A stretch of 54,751 bases of DNA from CAZLQR01 sp964404095 (lineage in GTDB: Bacteria; Patescibacteriota; Microgenomatia; UBA1406; GWC2-37-13). The position numbers and the translations under genes were made by a program. The DNA lies in NCBI GenBank assembly GCA_964404095.1, contig CAYOIN010000002.1, positions 1 through 54,751 on the forward strand. Direction: 5' to 3'. Positions within the stretch are counted from its first letter, which is position 1; every line of letters starts with the position of its first letter. The notes beneath the pieces are model-generated. The model was not told the origin of the DNA. It did not search any database and worked only from the letters and a program-made list of their open reading frames with translations. Of the stretch, positions 1 through 7,771 are shown piece by piece.

Positions 1-111
1 AGGTGATAAATAAGATCACAACAAACCCGGAGTACAAGCGCTTTCTGAACAGCATCTCTAATGTAATGGTAGTCTGTCTGACCTCGCGAATCAAGGTCTG
101 TCGACCGATTG

Positions 112-140
112 TTGCATTTTTCGAGATCGCTTCTTACAAT
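112..140 (+). promoter_or_regulatory. Promoter of lepB
   Basis: TTGCAT at 112-117 and TACAAT at 135-140 are separated by exactly 17 bases. Transcription would begin near 147, only about 4 bases before the ATG at 151. This decides against the upstream in-frame TTG at 109 and ATG at 139. Bases 1-111 show no convincing gene. Confidence 0.6.
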
Positions 141-150
141 GAAGGAACAC

Positions 151-738
151 ATGATAAAAGCGGTGATCGACTTCGTAATGGACATTCTTGAGACAGTGGT
201 CTTTATTGCGTCCATCTTCTTGGTGTTTTACCTTTTTATTGTTCAGCCAAACCAGGTAAAGGGCGCATCGATGGAAAATACATTCCACTCAGGTGAGTAC
301 ATCTTCACGAGTAAGGTAACATACAAGTTTCGCCAGATTAAGAAGGGCGATGTTGTCATCTTCAAATCCCCAAAAAATAACGAGATCGAACTGATTAAGC
401 GTGTCATCGCTCTGCCGGGAGATACAATCAAGATTGAGGGAACCGATGTATTCGTAAACAATATCAAGATCTCAGAACCGTACATTAAGGATAATACGTA
501 TGTTATACCGGGTGGCGCACTTATGGACGGCGTCCCACTCACTATTCCCGAAGGCTTTATTTTTGTGATGGGAGATAATCGAGGAGCGTCGTCCGATTCA
601 AGAGAGTTTGGACCAGTTCCAGAGTCTCTACTCATCGGAGAGGTATTCTATCGCTACTTCCCCTTCAATAAGATGGGAGTGATTACTTCTCCTCGATCTG
701 CACTCGATCCTTCAACTTCGTTTGCAGGAGCTGCATAA
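151..738 (+). CDS. lepB: Signal peptidase I
   Basis: Type I signal peptidase, a membrane-anchored Ser/Lys protease that cleaves Sec and Tat signal peptides on the outer face of the membrane. One N-terminal transmembrane segment (about residues 12-31) is followed by box B (GASMENTF, nucleophile Ser40), box D (LIKRVIALPGD, general base Lys83) and box E (MGDNRGASSDSREFG). At 195 residues it is a compact Gram-positive-like form. Start chosen at ATG 151 from the promoter spacing; ATG 178 is a possible alternative. The last 56 bases overlap the convergent ParB-type HTH gene on the other strand. In this window its likely clients include the Pro/Thr-rich surface proteins and the Tat-signal protein. 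Confidence 0.93.
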   Translation: MIKAVIDFVMDILETVVFIASIFLVFYLFIVQPNQVKGASMENTFHSGEYIFTSKVTYKFRQIKKGDVVIFKSPKNNEIELIKRVIALPGDTIKIEGTDVFVNNIKISEPYIKDNTYVIPGGALMDGVPLTIPEGFIFVMGDNRGASSDSREFGPVPESLLIGEVFYRYFPFNKMGVITSPRSALDPSTSFAGAA

Positions 739-1255
739 TATCTTTCATAAGAACACTCGTTTTCAGCAAGTCGCCCTTCACCTCAAGGGTAAGTTTTGAT
801 CGAATTCGAGATTGAATAACCGTGGCCTCGATGCCAAGCTGCCGCATCGCTACCTCAAACACGCGTCGCTCATCCGCCTGCAGATACTCCCCTTCGCCTT
901 TCAGTCCGTAGAGGACCGTGCGAACAAGAATCTCTGTCTCTTGTACCGCCAAATTGTGTGCCAGTACATGCTCATAGGCCGCGATCATCTGATCATGGTT
1001 CTTCAACCGCGCGATGACATAGAGATGTGTTGGCGAAACGGTGTTTGAGTAGTATCCGTCAATTACCAGGGGAGGAAGTTTATTCAGACGAAGAATATGA
1101 CTTACGTAGGATGGCTTCAGTTTGAGCCCTTTGCTGATGTCCACAAGACGAATTCCCTGCTCCTCTTTGAGCTTGAGTATCGACTGGGCTTTTTTGAAGA
1201 TATCTTGTTCCTGAAGAATGTGATCGAAGATGCTCTGCGTTACTTGGTCTCCCAT
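683..1255 (-). CDS. Solo ParB/KorB-type helix-turn-helix protein
   Basis: 190 residues. Residues about 20-110 resemble the central DNA-binding HTH domain of ParB/Spo0J/KorB: a helix, a turn with ISKGLKLKPSYVSHILRLNKLP, then the SPTHLYVIARLKN segment that matches the SEGHARALL region of ParB. The N-terminal CTPase/nuclease domain with the GERRxRA box is absent, so it is not a classical chromosome-partition ParB. The C-terminal 80 residues are unassigned. Its start lies 16 bases inside the rpmA 3' end, so it is the last gene of the rplU-rpmA unit, and its 3' end overlaps lepB by 56 bases tail to tail. It is probably a sequence-specific DNA-binding regulator or nucleoid factor; the target is unknown. 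Confidence 0.7.
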   Translation of the reverse strand: MGDQVTQSIFDHILQEQDIFKKAQSILKLKEEQGIRLVDISKGLKLKPSYVSHILRLNKLPPLVIDGYYSNTVSPTHLYVIARLKNHDQMIAAYEHVLAHNLAVQETEILVRTVLYGLKGEGEYLQADERRVFEVAMRQLGIEATVIQSRIRSKLTLEVKGDLLKTSVLMKDIMQLLQTKLKDRVQIEEK

Positions 1256-1494
1256 ACGTGCACGTATTGTACTCCGTGCTTCAGCTTAAATTCAACCTTG
1301 CCTGGGCGTAGTGCGATAATGGTGAAATCATTCGATAACTTTGTTCCCTCACCAGCCTTAAACTTAGTTCCTTTCTGTCGAACGATGATGCTTCCGGTAG
1401 TGACGGTCTCACCACCATAGCGCTTCACGCCACGGCGCTTTGAGCGCGAGTCGCGATTACCCGATGTTGCTTTCTGTGATTTGGTATGTGCCAT
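1240..1494 (-). CDS. rpmA: 50S ribosomal protein L27
   Basis: 84 residues, full length for bL27, which sits at the peptidyl-transferase side of the large subunit. It starts AHTKSQKATSGNRDS and keeps the GSIIVRQKGTKFKAG core. There is no Firmicutes-type N-terminal extension needing protease removal, so the basic tail is exposed directly after Met. It follows rplU by 47 bases on the same strand, the standard L21-L27 pairing, and overlaps the downstream HTH gene by 16 bases. Confidence 0.96.
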   Translation of the reverse strand: MAHTKSQKATSGNRDSRSKRRGVKRYGGETVTTGSIIVRQKGTKFKAGEGTKLSNDFTIIALRPGKVEFKLKHGVQYVHVWETK

Positions 1495-1541
1495 GTTTGT
1501 TAATTGTCAAACTTCAATATTCCAATAACTAAAATTCTAAA

Positions 1542-1853
1542 TTAGATTTTGGTAACTTTGAGCTTTGTGAGCATTGGTCGGAATCCCGTAGTTCTTCGGT
1601 ATCGTGACTTTGCTCTGAACTTTGCCACTCGTATCTTCTCGCCTTTACCTTGTTCGAGAATCGTTGCTGAGGCTGTTTCTTTGAGCTCAGGCGATCCGAG
1701 TTTTACGGTTGCGCTTTCTGAATCGAAGGTTGCGAGCATTTTGAGGCTAATTGCATCATTTACATTACCCTCAAGATACCCAACGGTAATCTCTTCATTT
1801 TCGCCTACGATGTACTGTTTGCCGCCTGTAGATACGACTGCTTTCGTTGCCAT
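1542..1853 (-). CDS. rplU: 50S ribosomal protein L21
   Basis: 103 residues, normal length for bL21, a 23S rRNA-binding large-subunit protein. It begins with the family pattern of a valine-rich strand then GGKQYIVGE, and ends with a basic KSRYRRTTGFRPMLTKLKV segment. It has its own promoter in the 41-base gap after rodA. The start codon sits 6 bases after TATAAT, so the transcript should begin at or next to the ATG. It leads the rplU-rpmA-HTH unit. Confidence 0.96.
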   Translation of the reverse strand: MATKAVVSTGGKQYIVGENEEITVGYLEGNVNDAISLKMLATFDSESATVKLGSPELKETASATILEQGKGEKIRVAKFRAKSRYRRTTGFRPMLTKLKVTKI

Positions 1854-1859
1854 TCGTAT

Positions 1860-1888
1860 ATTATACTCAAGACTCGCCTTTTCTGCAA
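1860..1888 (-). promoter_or_regulatory. Promoter of rplU, leaderless type
   Basis: On the minus strand TTGCAG (1888-1883), 17 bases, TATAAT (1865-1860), then 6 bases to the ATG. The predicted +1 coincides with the A of the start codon. The whole promoter fits into the gap between rodA and rplU. Confidence 0.7.
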
Positions 1889-1894
1889 TCCTGC

Positions 1895-2938
1895 TTAGAG
1901 AAAAAAGGCAAGCGAGGCGCAGAGGGCGATGATCGATGAACCTCCGTACGAGATAAACGGTAGAGTAATACCGGTAATCGGGAAGAGCCCCATATTCATT
2001 CCCATGTTAATTACCGCCTGAAACAGAATTGAGACCGTTATACTCGCCTGGTAGAGAAAGGTAAATCGCGAATCCTGGTCTGATGATCCATAGGTCTGTG
2101 CCAGCCGGCGAAAAGCAGCGTATGCAAACGCACCAAACAACACCACAACCAGAATGCCACCGATGAAGCCGAACTGCTCTACGAGCGATGCAAACGCAAA
2201 GTCGGTGTGATCCTCCGGCAAAAAATGGAGCCGAGACTGCGTCCCGTACCCAAGCCCCTTTCCGATCACCTGACCAGAACCGATCGAGATCATGGACTGA
2301 ATCAGATTGTACCCTCCCCCACGAAGGTCTGCCTGCGGGTCGAGAAAGCTCAAGAGTCGTGCGCGCTGATACTCTTTAAGAAACATCCAGAGCAGCGGTG
2401 CCGCAAGCCCTGTCGCAATCGCTATTTTGTAGAGAACCGATCGTGCAATACCCGAGTAGATGAGAACCGGGAGAAACATCATTACATAGACCAGCGTTGT
2501 TCCCAGATCTGGCTGCTTCAAGATGAGTACAGCTGGAATTGCCAGATAGACAAATGAGAGTACGATGGTTTTGCCCTGAAATAACCATTTCCTATTCTCG
2601 GAGAAGTACTGCGCAATAAAGACCGCGAAAAATGGTTTCAGAATCTCGGATGGCTGAATGCTAAAAAAATAGAGATCAATCCAGCGCTTTGATCCACGCG
2701 ACTCAAATCCAATAATGTAGGTGAGAGCTAAGAGCCCAACTCCGACCCAGTAAAAAAAGGCTGCATTAGTTCGAAAAAAGTTGAGACCGATGGATCGGAG
2801 TGCAAAGAAGAGTACGATTCCGATGAGAAGTGCGGTTACCTGTGTGGGAATGAAGCTTCCACCGATGCCAACGAGATTAAAGATTCCGACACAAAATAGC
2901 AAGATTGATGGGAATACCAGTCCTGCATTTAGTTTCAT
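1895..2938 (-). CDS. rodA: Rod-shape SEDS peptidoglycan polymerase RodA
   Basis: 347-residue polytopic membrane protein of the SEDS family (RodA/FtsW), the lipid II glycan polymerase of elongation. Visible signatures are SRGSKRWIDL, FFSIQPSEILKP, KQPDLGTTLVY, the LPEDHTDFAFASLVEQFGF catalytic-region motif and the C-terminal GITLPFISYGGSS. The DHTDFAFA form is typical of RodA, whereas the second SEDS protein here (10827-11933) has AHTDSIFA as in FtsW. It overlaps the ileS stop by 4 bases (ATGA), so it is translated with ileS. The gene ends a few bases after the last membrane segment, without a cytoplasmic tail. Confidence 0.93.
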   Translation of the reverse strand: MKLNAGLVFPSILLFCVGIFNLVGIGGSFIPTQVTALLIGIVLFFALRSIGLNFFRTNAAFFYWVGVGLLALTYIIGFESRGSKRWIDLYFFSIQPSEILKPFFAVFIAQYFSENRKWLFQGKTIVLSFVYLAIPAVLILKQPDLGTTLVYVMMFLPVLIYSGIARSVLYKIAIATGLAAPLLWMFLKEYQRARLLSFLDPQADLRGGGYNLIQSMISIGSGQVIGKGLGYGTQSRLHFLPEDHTDFAFASLVEQFGFIGGILVVVLFGAFAYAAFRRLAQTYGSSDQDSRFTFLYQASITVSILFQAVINMGMNMGLFPITGITLPFISYGGSSIIALCASLAFFL

Positions 2939-5766
2939 GAAGATGTAGAGCGAGTAACTGAGAACTCGCCCTTCGTAAGCTCGCTCACCAGTGTTTTTCG
3001 CTTAATCTCTTCTTCCCAGCTTTCTGGCCATGATGGCAGTGTTACCCTCACTAGCTCATCGCGCGCTGTACCGAGCGCCTTTCGCTCGGCCTGAATCTTT
3101 CGAATAATTGTTCGGGCTTCACCTTCAGCTGTCAGTTCATCGGTCAAGTTAAAATCAAACATGACCGACTCCTCCTTACCTTCTGTGTAGGAGACCGACT
3201 TCACATTCAGCTCCTCTTGTATGATTCCGTCAAAGGTCGAAGGAAACTTCACGCTCTCCTTTGTTATGGTAAACTGAACAGATGCAAGCGGTTGCTTGAT
3301 CGCAATGCCTTTTTCTTTTCGGACTGCGTGCGCTTTTTCAATCAGAGATCGGACCGCGGACATTTGCTTCAGTAGATCTTCTTGATCATCGGATTTCTGC
3401 TTTGATGGCCAGTCTTCAAGGTGCACCGACTCCTTACCGGTAAGATTTTTAAAGATCTCCTCAGAGATAAATGGTGCAACCGGCGCCATCAATTTTGAGA
3501 TGGTTACCAAGCATTCATAGAGGACCGTGAGGAAGATCGAATCTGTAGATCGCTCCCTACTTCTGCGAATGTACCATGTAGATATATCTTGGATAAGCGC
3601 ATGGTATTCAGCGACAACCGCTACGGTATCATAACCTTCGAGAGCGGTAGTCACAATCTCTACTCCACGGGAAAGTCGCGCTCTCATCCATGCATCCAGG
3701 AGATGTGTGCCGCTATCAATAGATTGTTCACGGTACTCAAAGTTGGATTGATTCGCATTGAGTACAAAGTATTTATACGTATTCCAGACCATCAGAAGTA
3801 TGTTCCGGACCTGATCCTTGTACGCCACTTCCGAGATCAGAATATCTTCACCTTTCATAACCGGACTTCCGATTAAATAGAGTCGAAGTGCATCACCGCC
3901 ATACTTTTCAAGCATCTCCTTCGGATCAGGGTAGTTTTTGAAGTTTTTACTCATCTTCCTACCATCAGTACCGAGAATCACACCTGTCACTACAACATTC
4001 TTGAACGCCTGAGTTCCGTAAATAGCAGCACCGATCACATGGAGCACGTAAAACCATGCACGAATTTGACCGGTGTACTCTGCAATAAAGTCCGGTGGGT
4101 AGAAATCTTCCAATCTCTGATCCTTTTCAAATGGGTAGTGCCGCTCCGCAAATGATGCGGACCCGGCTTCGATCCAGCTATCGAGTACCTCAGGTGTTCT
4201 CTTCGCTTGTTTTCCACATTTCTTACACGGAATCACAACTTCATCGATCTGAGGCTTATGAAGATCGTGTATCTTTGAGCCACTCGCCTCCTCCAATTCC
4301 TTGATCGAACCCGGGACAAATCGCTCTCCGCATTCGCACTCCCAGACCGGTACCGGACTCCCCCAGTATCGATTACGAGATATATTCCAGTCGGGTGCAT
4401 GCTCCATACTTTTTGCAAATCGTCCATGCTTAAAATGTTGGGGAAACCAGTTAACGGATTCATTCGTCTTCTGGAGAAGTGGTTTCATCGACTGTACATC
4501 CACATACCATGCATTCATTGGATTATAAAAGAGTTGCGTTGCGCATCTCCAACAGTGTGCAACCGAGTGGGTGTATGGTTCATCCTTATAGATGAGTCCT
4601 CGTTCGGCAAGATCGGCGTTCACCGCCTTGTCTGCTTTTTTGTAATACATGCCGCCGAACTTCGGCACCGAGGATAAGATATGACCCTCCTCATCAACAT
4701 GCTGTACGAGCGGAATGTGCTCTCTCTGCATCACGACAAGATCTTCCTCGCCGTAGACCGCGAGAGTTACGATGCCGGTTCCTTCATCGGCTGTCACGAA
4801 CTCGTCAGCAACAATTTCGAACCATTTTGAATTCGCATCAGCTGAGTGGTTTGCAAAAGAAGGGTCGCTCACGTAGAAGTCATAGTGCGGAACAAACTTC
4901 ATACCTACGAGGTCGGTACCTCGCATTGTAGTGACTATTTCATACGGTTCTTTGATTGCGGACTCAAGTGTCGACTTCGCAAGAATGTACTGCTCTTCTC
5001 CGACCTTGATCGTAACATACTCGAGTTTCGGATTCACCGCGAGTGCAGGAGTCACAATCTTATTCCATGGGGTTGTAGACCAAGCAAGGAAGAATGTTTT
5101 TTCTTTCCCCTCAACCTGATATTTGTAGGTGGTCGCGTGCTCGGTTACGTCTTTGTAGTTTTCCGCGTCCATCGCAACCTCAAAGTTAGAGATTGGTGTC
5201 GCGCAGTGTGGACAGTAGAGTGAGATTCGAAGGCCTTTGTATACCTTACCTTTATCGTACATCTGCTTGAAGACCCACATCACCGACTCCATATAGTCGG
5301 TGTCCCAGGTTCGGTATGCATTCTGAAAATCTACCCATCGTCCGATATGGTCGACATACCACTCCCATTCACCGGAGACCTTTGCAACGTATTTTTTACA
5401 TTCTTCGATAAAAGTACCAACACCTATCTTCTCTTCAATGTCTTTTTTTCTCGTAACTTTGAGTTCGTTCTCTACCTTATTCTCGATGGGAAGTCCGTGA
5501 CCATCCCAGCCCCATACTCTTCGTACTCGATATCCCTTCATCGTCCAGTACCGTCCATACGGATCCTTTGCGATGCTGGAGAGCAGCGATCCATAGTGCG
5601 GCATACCGGTCACGAACGGTGGTCCATCGAGGAAGGTCCACGGTTTATCTGCCGGTCGCTGTTCGATCGATTTTTCAAAAATCTTGTTCTGTTTCCAGTA
5701 GTTGAGCGTCGCTTGTTCAAGCTCAGGAAAGTTCGGTACCGCAGGAACATCCTTAAACGTAGCCAT
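2935..5766 (-). CDS. ileS: Isoleucyl-tRNA synthetase, eukaryote/archaeal-like type
   Basis: 943-residue class Ia synthetase charging tRNA-Ile. The HIGH motif appears as MPHYGS (about residue 55-60) and the KMSKS loop as KMSKN followed by FKNYPDP, both characteristic of the IleRS2 group also found in archaea and eukaryotes, whose members are usually mupirocin-insensitive. The CP1 editing insert is present, but its signatures are altered: the usual TTTPWTLPSN reads STTPWNKIVT, and the usual GTGIVHxAPAFGEDD reads GTGIVTLAVYGEED, losing the His and the AP pair. HCWRCATQLFY is intact. Own promoter upstream, TATAAT 7 bases before ATG. Followed by rodA with a 4-base overlap. Confidence 0.95.
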   Translation of the reverse strand: MATFKDVPAVPNFPELEQATLNYWKQNKIFEKSIEQRPADKPWTFLDGPPFVTGMPHYGSLLSSIAKDPYGRYWTMKGYRVRRVWGWDGHGLPIENKVENELKVTRKKDIEEKIGVGTFIEECKKYVAKVSGEWEWYVDHIGRWVDFQNAYRTWDTDYMESVMWVFKQMYDKGKVYKGLRISLYCPHCATPISNFEVAMDAENYKDVTEHATTYKYQVEGKEKTFFLAWSTTPWNKIVTPALAVNPKLEYVTIKVGEEQYILAKSTLESAIKEPYEIVTTMRGTDLVGMKFVPHYDFYVSDPSFANHSADANSKWFEIVADEFVTADEGTGIVTLAVYGEEDLVVMQREHIPLVQHVDEEGHILSSVPKFGGMYYKKADKAVNADLAERGLIYKDEPYTHSVAHCWRCATQLFYNPMNAWYVDVQSMKPLLQKTNESVNWFPQHFKHGRFAKSMEHAPDWNISRNRYWGSPVPVWECECGERFVPGSIKELEEASGSKIHDLHKPQIDEVVIPCKKCGKQAKRTPEVLDSWIEAGSASFAERHYPFEKDQRLEDFYPPDFIAEYTGQIRAWFYVLHVIGAAIYGTQAFKNVVVTGVILGTDGRKMSKNFKNYPDPKEMLEKYGGDALRLYLIGSPVMKGEDILISEVAYKDQVRNILLMVWNTYKYFVLNANQSNFEYREQSIDSGTHLLDAWMRARLSRGVEIVTTALEGYDTVAVVAEYHALIQDISTWYIRRSRERSTDSIFLTVLYECLVTISKLMAPVAPFISEEIFKNLTGKESVHLEDWPSKQKSDDQEDLLKQMSAVRSLIEKAHAVRKEKGIAIKQPLASVQFTITKESVKFPSTFDGIIQEELNVKSVSYTEGKEESVMFDFNLTDELTAEGEARTIIRKIQAERKALGTARDELVRVTLPSWPESWEEEIKRKTLVSELTKGEFSVTRSTSS

Positions 5767-5773
5767 ACTGAAG

Positions 5774-5779
5774 ATTATA
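5774..5779 (-). promoter_or_regulatory. -10 element of ileS, leaderless type
   Basis: TATAAT on the minus strand ends 7 bases before the ileS ATG. The -35 region is weak (CTGAGG at 17 bases). There is room for a 31-base spacer only, so no T-box leader is possible. Confidence 0.55.
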
Positions 5780-5797
5780 TCAGGTTCGAGTTGCCCC

Positions 5798-6577
5798 TCA
5801 GACCTGATATTTTATCGCGTCGATCGCTGCATGCCGAGCGTTGAGGAGCGCAATTTCACCAAATGGACGAGCCTCCTGTGTTGCCCGAAAATCATCGGTC
5901 ATCCGCGCTTGTTTGCCAGAATAGAACATATGCTGAAGTCTTGAGCGATAGAACGTTGTTTTATCATGCTGAAGCTGTGTAATAAAGACCTCACGTTGTT
6001 CACCGGTAACAGGTGCTTCATGTTCGTCATAGTCGGTTCTCAGTTGTTCTAAGGCCTGCTGCCACTCAAAGAAACCAAAGTCGGAGAAATATGCTCGATC
6101 ACCGAGAATCTGACGAATAATCACTCTCTCAGGAACGGTTCTTGGGTCGAGAAGTACTCCGGAGGGATCTGGCCCAAGCCATTTTCTCTGCGCAGCAAGT
6201 GCGTTTGTGTAAACTCTACGAATCGGTTGGTCGAAGTTTCGGGGAAACTGCTCGACGAGTGCAATAGTTCGTGCGAGCTCCGACTCCTTGACCCGGTCAC
6301 TCAAACTCCCGTAGCGTAGGGGATCGACAAAAACCACCGGTGCGAGTCTTCTGTCGTTGCTATCAAGGCCGAGTCTAAAATCTACCGCCCAGTTCATCGG
6401 TTCTTCCAGACCGGGATCTATTACCTCTATCTCAAACACGTTACGTGTGAGCAACGAGGAGAGAAAATGAGCATTCTCGCTAAATGGAGAGCGCGCCATG
6501 GCGACAATATGAGTAAGATGCTGCATGACATCTCCGACTATAGCTTGTTGTGACTCTCCGCGTTCTGGAGCACTCAT
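5798..6577 (-). CDS. Unknown soluble protein between ftsZ and ileS
   Basis: 259 residues, no recognised family. It has no signal peptide or membrane segment and no cysteine that I can see. It is rich in Arg, Gln, Asp and Glu with aromatic patches such as AYFSDFGFFEWQQ, and long predicted helices in the C-terminal half. It begins 35 bases after the ftsZ stop on the same strand and has no clear promoter of its own, so it is most likely co-transcribed with ftsA-ftsZ. That position is where septum-positioning genes such as sepF lie in other phyla, but I see no SepF similarity. The function is unknown. Confidence 0.7.
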   Translation of the reverse strand: MSAPERGESQQAIVGDVMQHLTHIVAMARSPFSENAHFLSSLLTRNVFEIEVIDPGLEEPMNWAVDFRLGLDSNDRRLAPVVFVDPLRYGSLSDRVKESELARTIALVEQFPRNFDQPIRRVYTNALAAQRKWLGPDPSGVLLDPRTVPERVIIRQILGDRAYFSDFGFFEWQQALEQLRTDYDEHEAPVTGEQREVFITQLQHDKTTFYRSRLQHMFYSGKQARMTDDFRATQEARPFGEIALLNARHAAIDAIKYQV

Positions 6578-6612
6578 AAGGACATTAGTCTACCACAGTA
6601 CGAAATAGAAGG

Positions 6613-7770
6613 TTATTTCTTTCTCAGGAACGCAGGAATGTCGAAGCCTTCTTCTGAGTCGGTGAACTCATCTTCTGGGAGATCCTCGTTGAGCTGATGA
6701 TCAAGCTCTTTCTTAAGCGGTGAGTCGTTGGTGTTCGTCAGCAACTCATCGTCTTCACGTTTCACGGCGGTCACTTCTTCCTTCAGTGTTGGTTTATAGT
6801 TGAAGATCTTCAGCTTTCCTTCATCAAACTTGGTTGCGATCAAGGTTATCTTGATCTGATCCATCATCTTCTCATCAATCACTGCCCCGAAGATAATGTC
6901 CGCATTTGGATCGACGGTCTTCGAGATGATTGACGCTGCCTCATCAACCTCGCTCATCGTGAGATCGGGTCCGCCGACGATGTTGAATAGAATTCCTCGC
7001 GCCCCTTCAATCGAGACATCGAGAAGCGGTGATGAAATTGCCTGTTTGATTGCGGCCATTGCACGCTTATCGCCACTGCCGATTCCCATCCCCATGAGTG
7101 CCGTTCCTGCATTACTCATGACCGTTCGGACATCCGCGAAGTCAACATTAATGAGACCTGGGACGGTGATCAGTTCTGCGATACCTTTTACACCCTGATG
7201 GAGCACCGAGTCGATCCGCTTGAACGCTTCGACGATCGAGGTCTTCTTGTCTACCACCTGAAGTATTCGTTGATTTGGAACGATGATGAGGGTATCAACT
7301 TTGTCACGAAGAGATAGAATTCCGTCATCTGCTGCATGTCGTCGTTTCGCTCCTTCAAAATCAAACGGCTTCGTAACCACCGCTACGGTGAGTGCGCCCG
7401 TTTCTTTTGCAACTTCAGCAAGAATTGGCGCGGCACCGGTGCCGGTTCCTCCGCCTTCACCACAGGTGATGAAGACCATGTCTGCCCCAGTCAACTCTTC
7501 CTTGAGCTTCTCTCGCGATTCCTCGGCAGCCTGTCGACCGGTCTCGGGATTTCCTCCCGAACCGAGCCCTCGTGTTAGTGCGTCGCCAATCTGAATTTTG
7601 ATTGGTGCTTTATTCGAAAGAAGCGCTTGGGCATCGGTGTTCACGACCATGAACTCAACGCCGGGAATACCACCGTCGTCGATCATCGAGGTAATCGCGT
7701 TTCCGCCACCACCGCCGACTCCGATGACCTTAATTTTTGCTGGCTGTCCTGCTTTTGGCTTAATTAACAT
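6613..7770 (-). CDS. ftsZ: Cell division tubulin FtsZ
   Basis: 385 residues. The GTPase that polymerises into the Z ring. N-terminal VIGVGGGGGNAITSM, the tubulin signature GGGTGTGAAP (preceded by CGE instead of the common GMG), the T7-loop NVDFADVRTVMSNAG, and a linker of about 60 residues rich in Glu, Asp and Lys leading to the C-terminal peptide DIPAFLRKK that docks on FtsA. Last classical gene of the dcw run and 1 base from ftsA, so translationally coupled to its membrane anchor. Confidence 0.97.
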   Translation of the reverse strand: MLIKPKAGQPAKIKVIGVGGGGGNAITSMIDDGGIPGVEFMVVNTDAQALLSNKAPIKIQIGDALTRGLGSGGNPETGRQAAEESREKLKEELTGADMVFITCGEGGGTGTGAAPILAEVAKETGALTVAVVTKPFDFEGAKRRHAADDGILSLRDKVDTLIIVPNQRILQVVDKKTSIVEAFKRIDSVLHQGVKGIAELITVPGLINVDFADVRTVMSNAGTALMGMGIGSGDKRAMAAIKQAISSPLLDVSIEGARGILFNIVGGPDLTMSEVDEAASIISKTVDPNADIIFGAVIDEKMMDQIKITLIATKFDEGKLKIFNYKPTLKEEVTAVKREDDELLTNTNDSPLKKELDHQLNEDLPEDEFTDSEEGFDIPAFLRKK

Positions 7771-7771
7771 G

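Noticed and set aside
40..110. tRNA-like phrase with AATGGTAG
   Set aside because: No matching acceptor, T arm or anticodon stem could be folded around it.
3..191. Open frame across the left edge overlapping lepB
   Set aside because: Low-complexity composition unlike neighbours, and it runs through the lepB promoter and start. No family features.
5767..5797. Possible T-box leader for ileS
   Set aside because: The gap is 31 bases and the -10 is 7 bases from the start, so there is no room for a leader.
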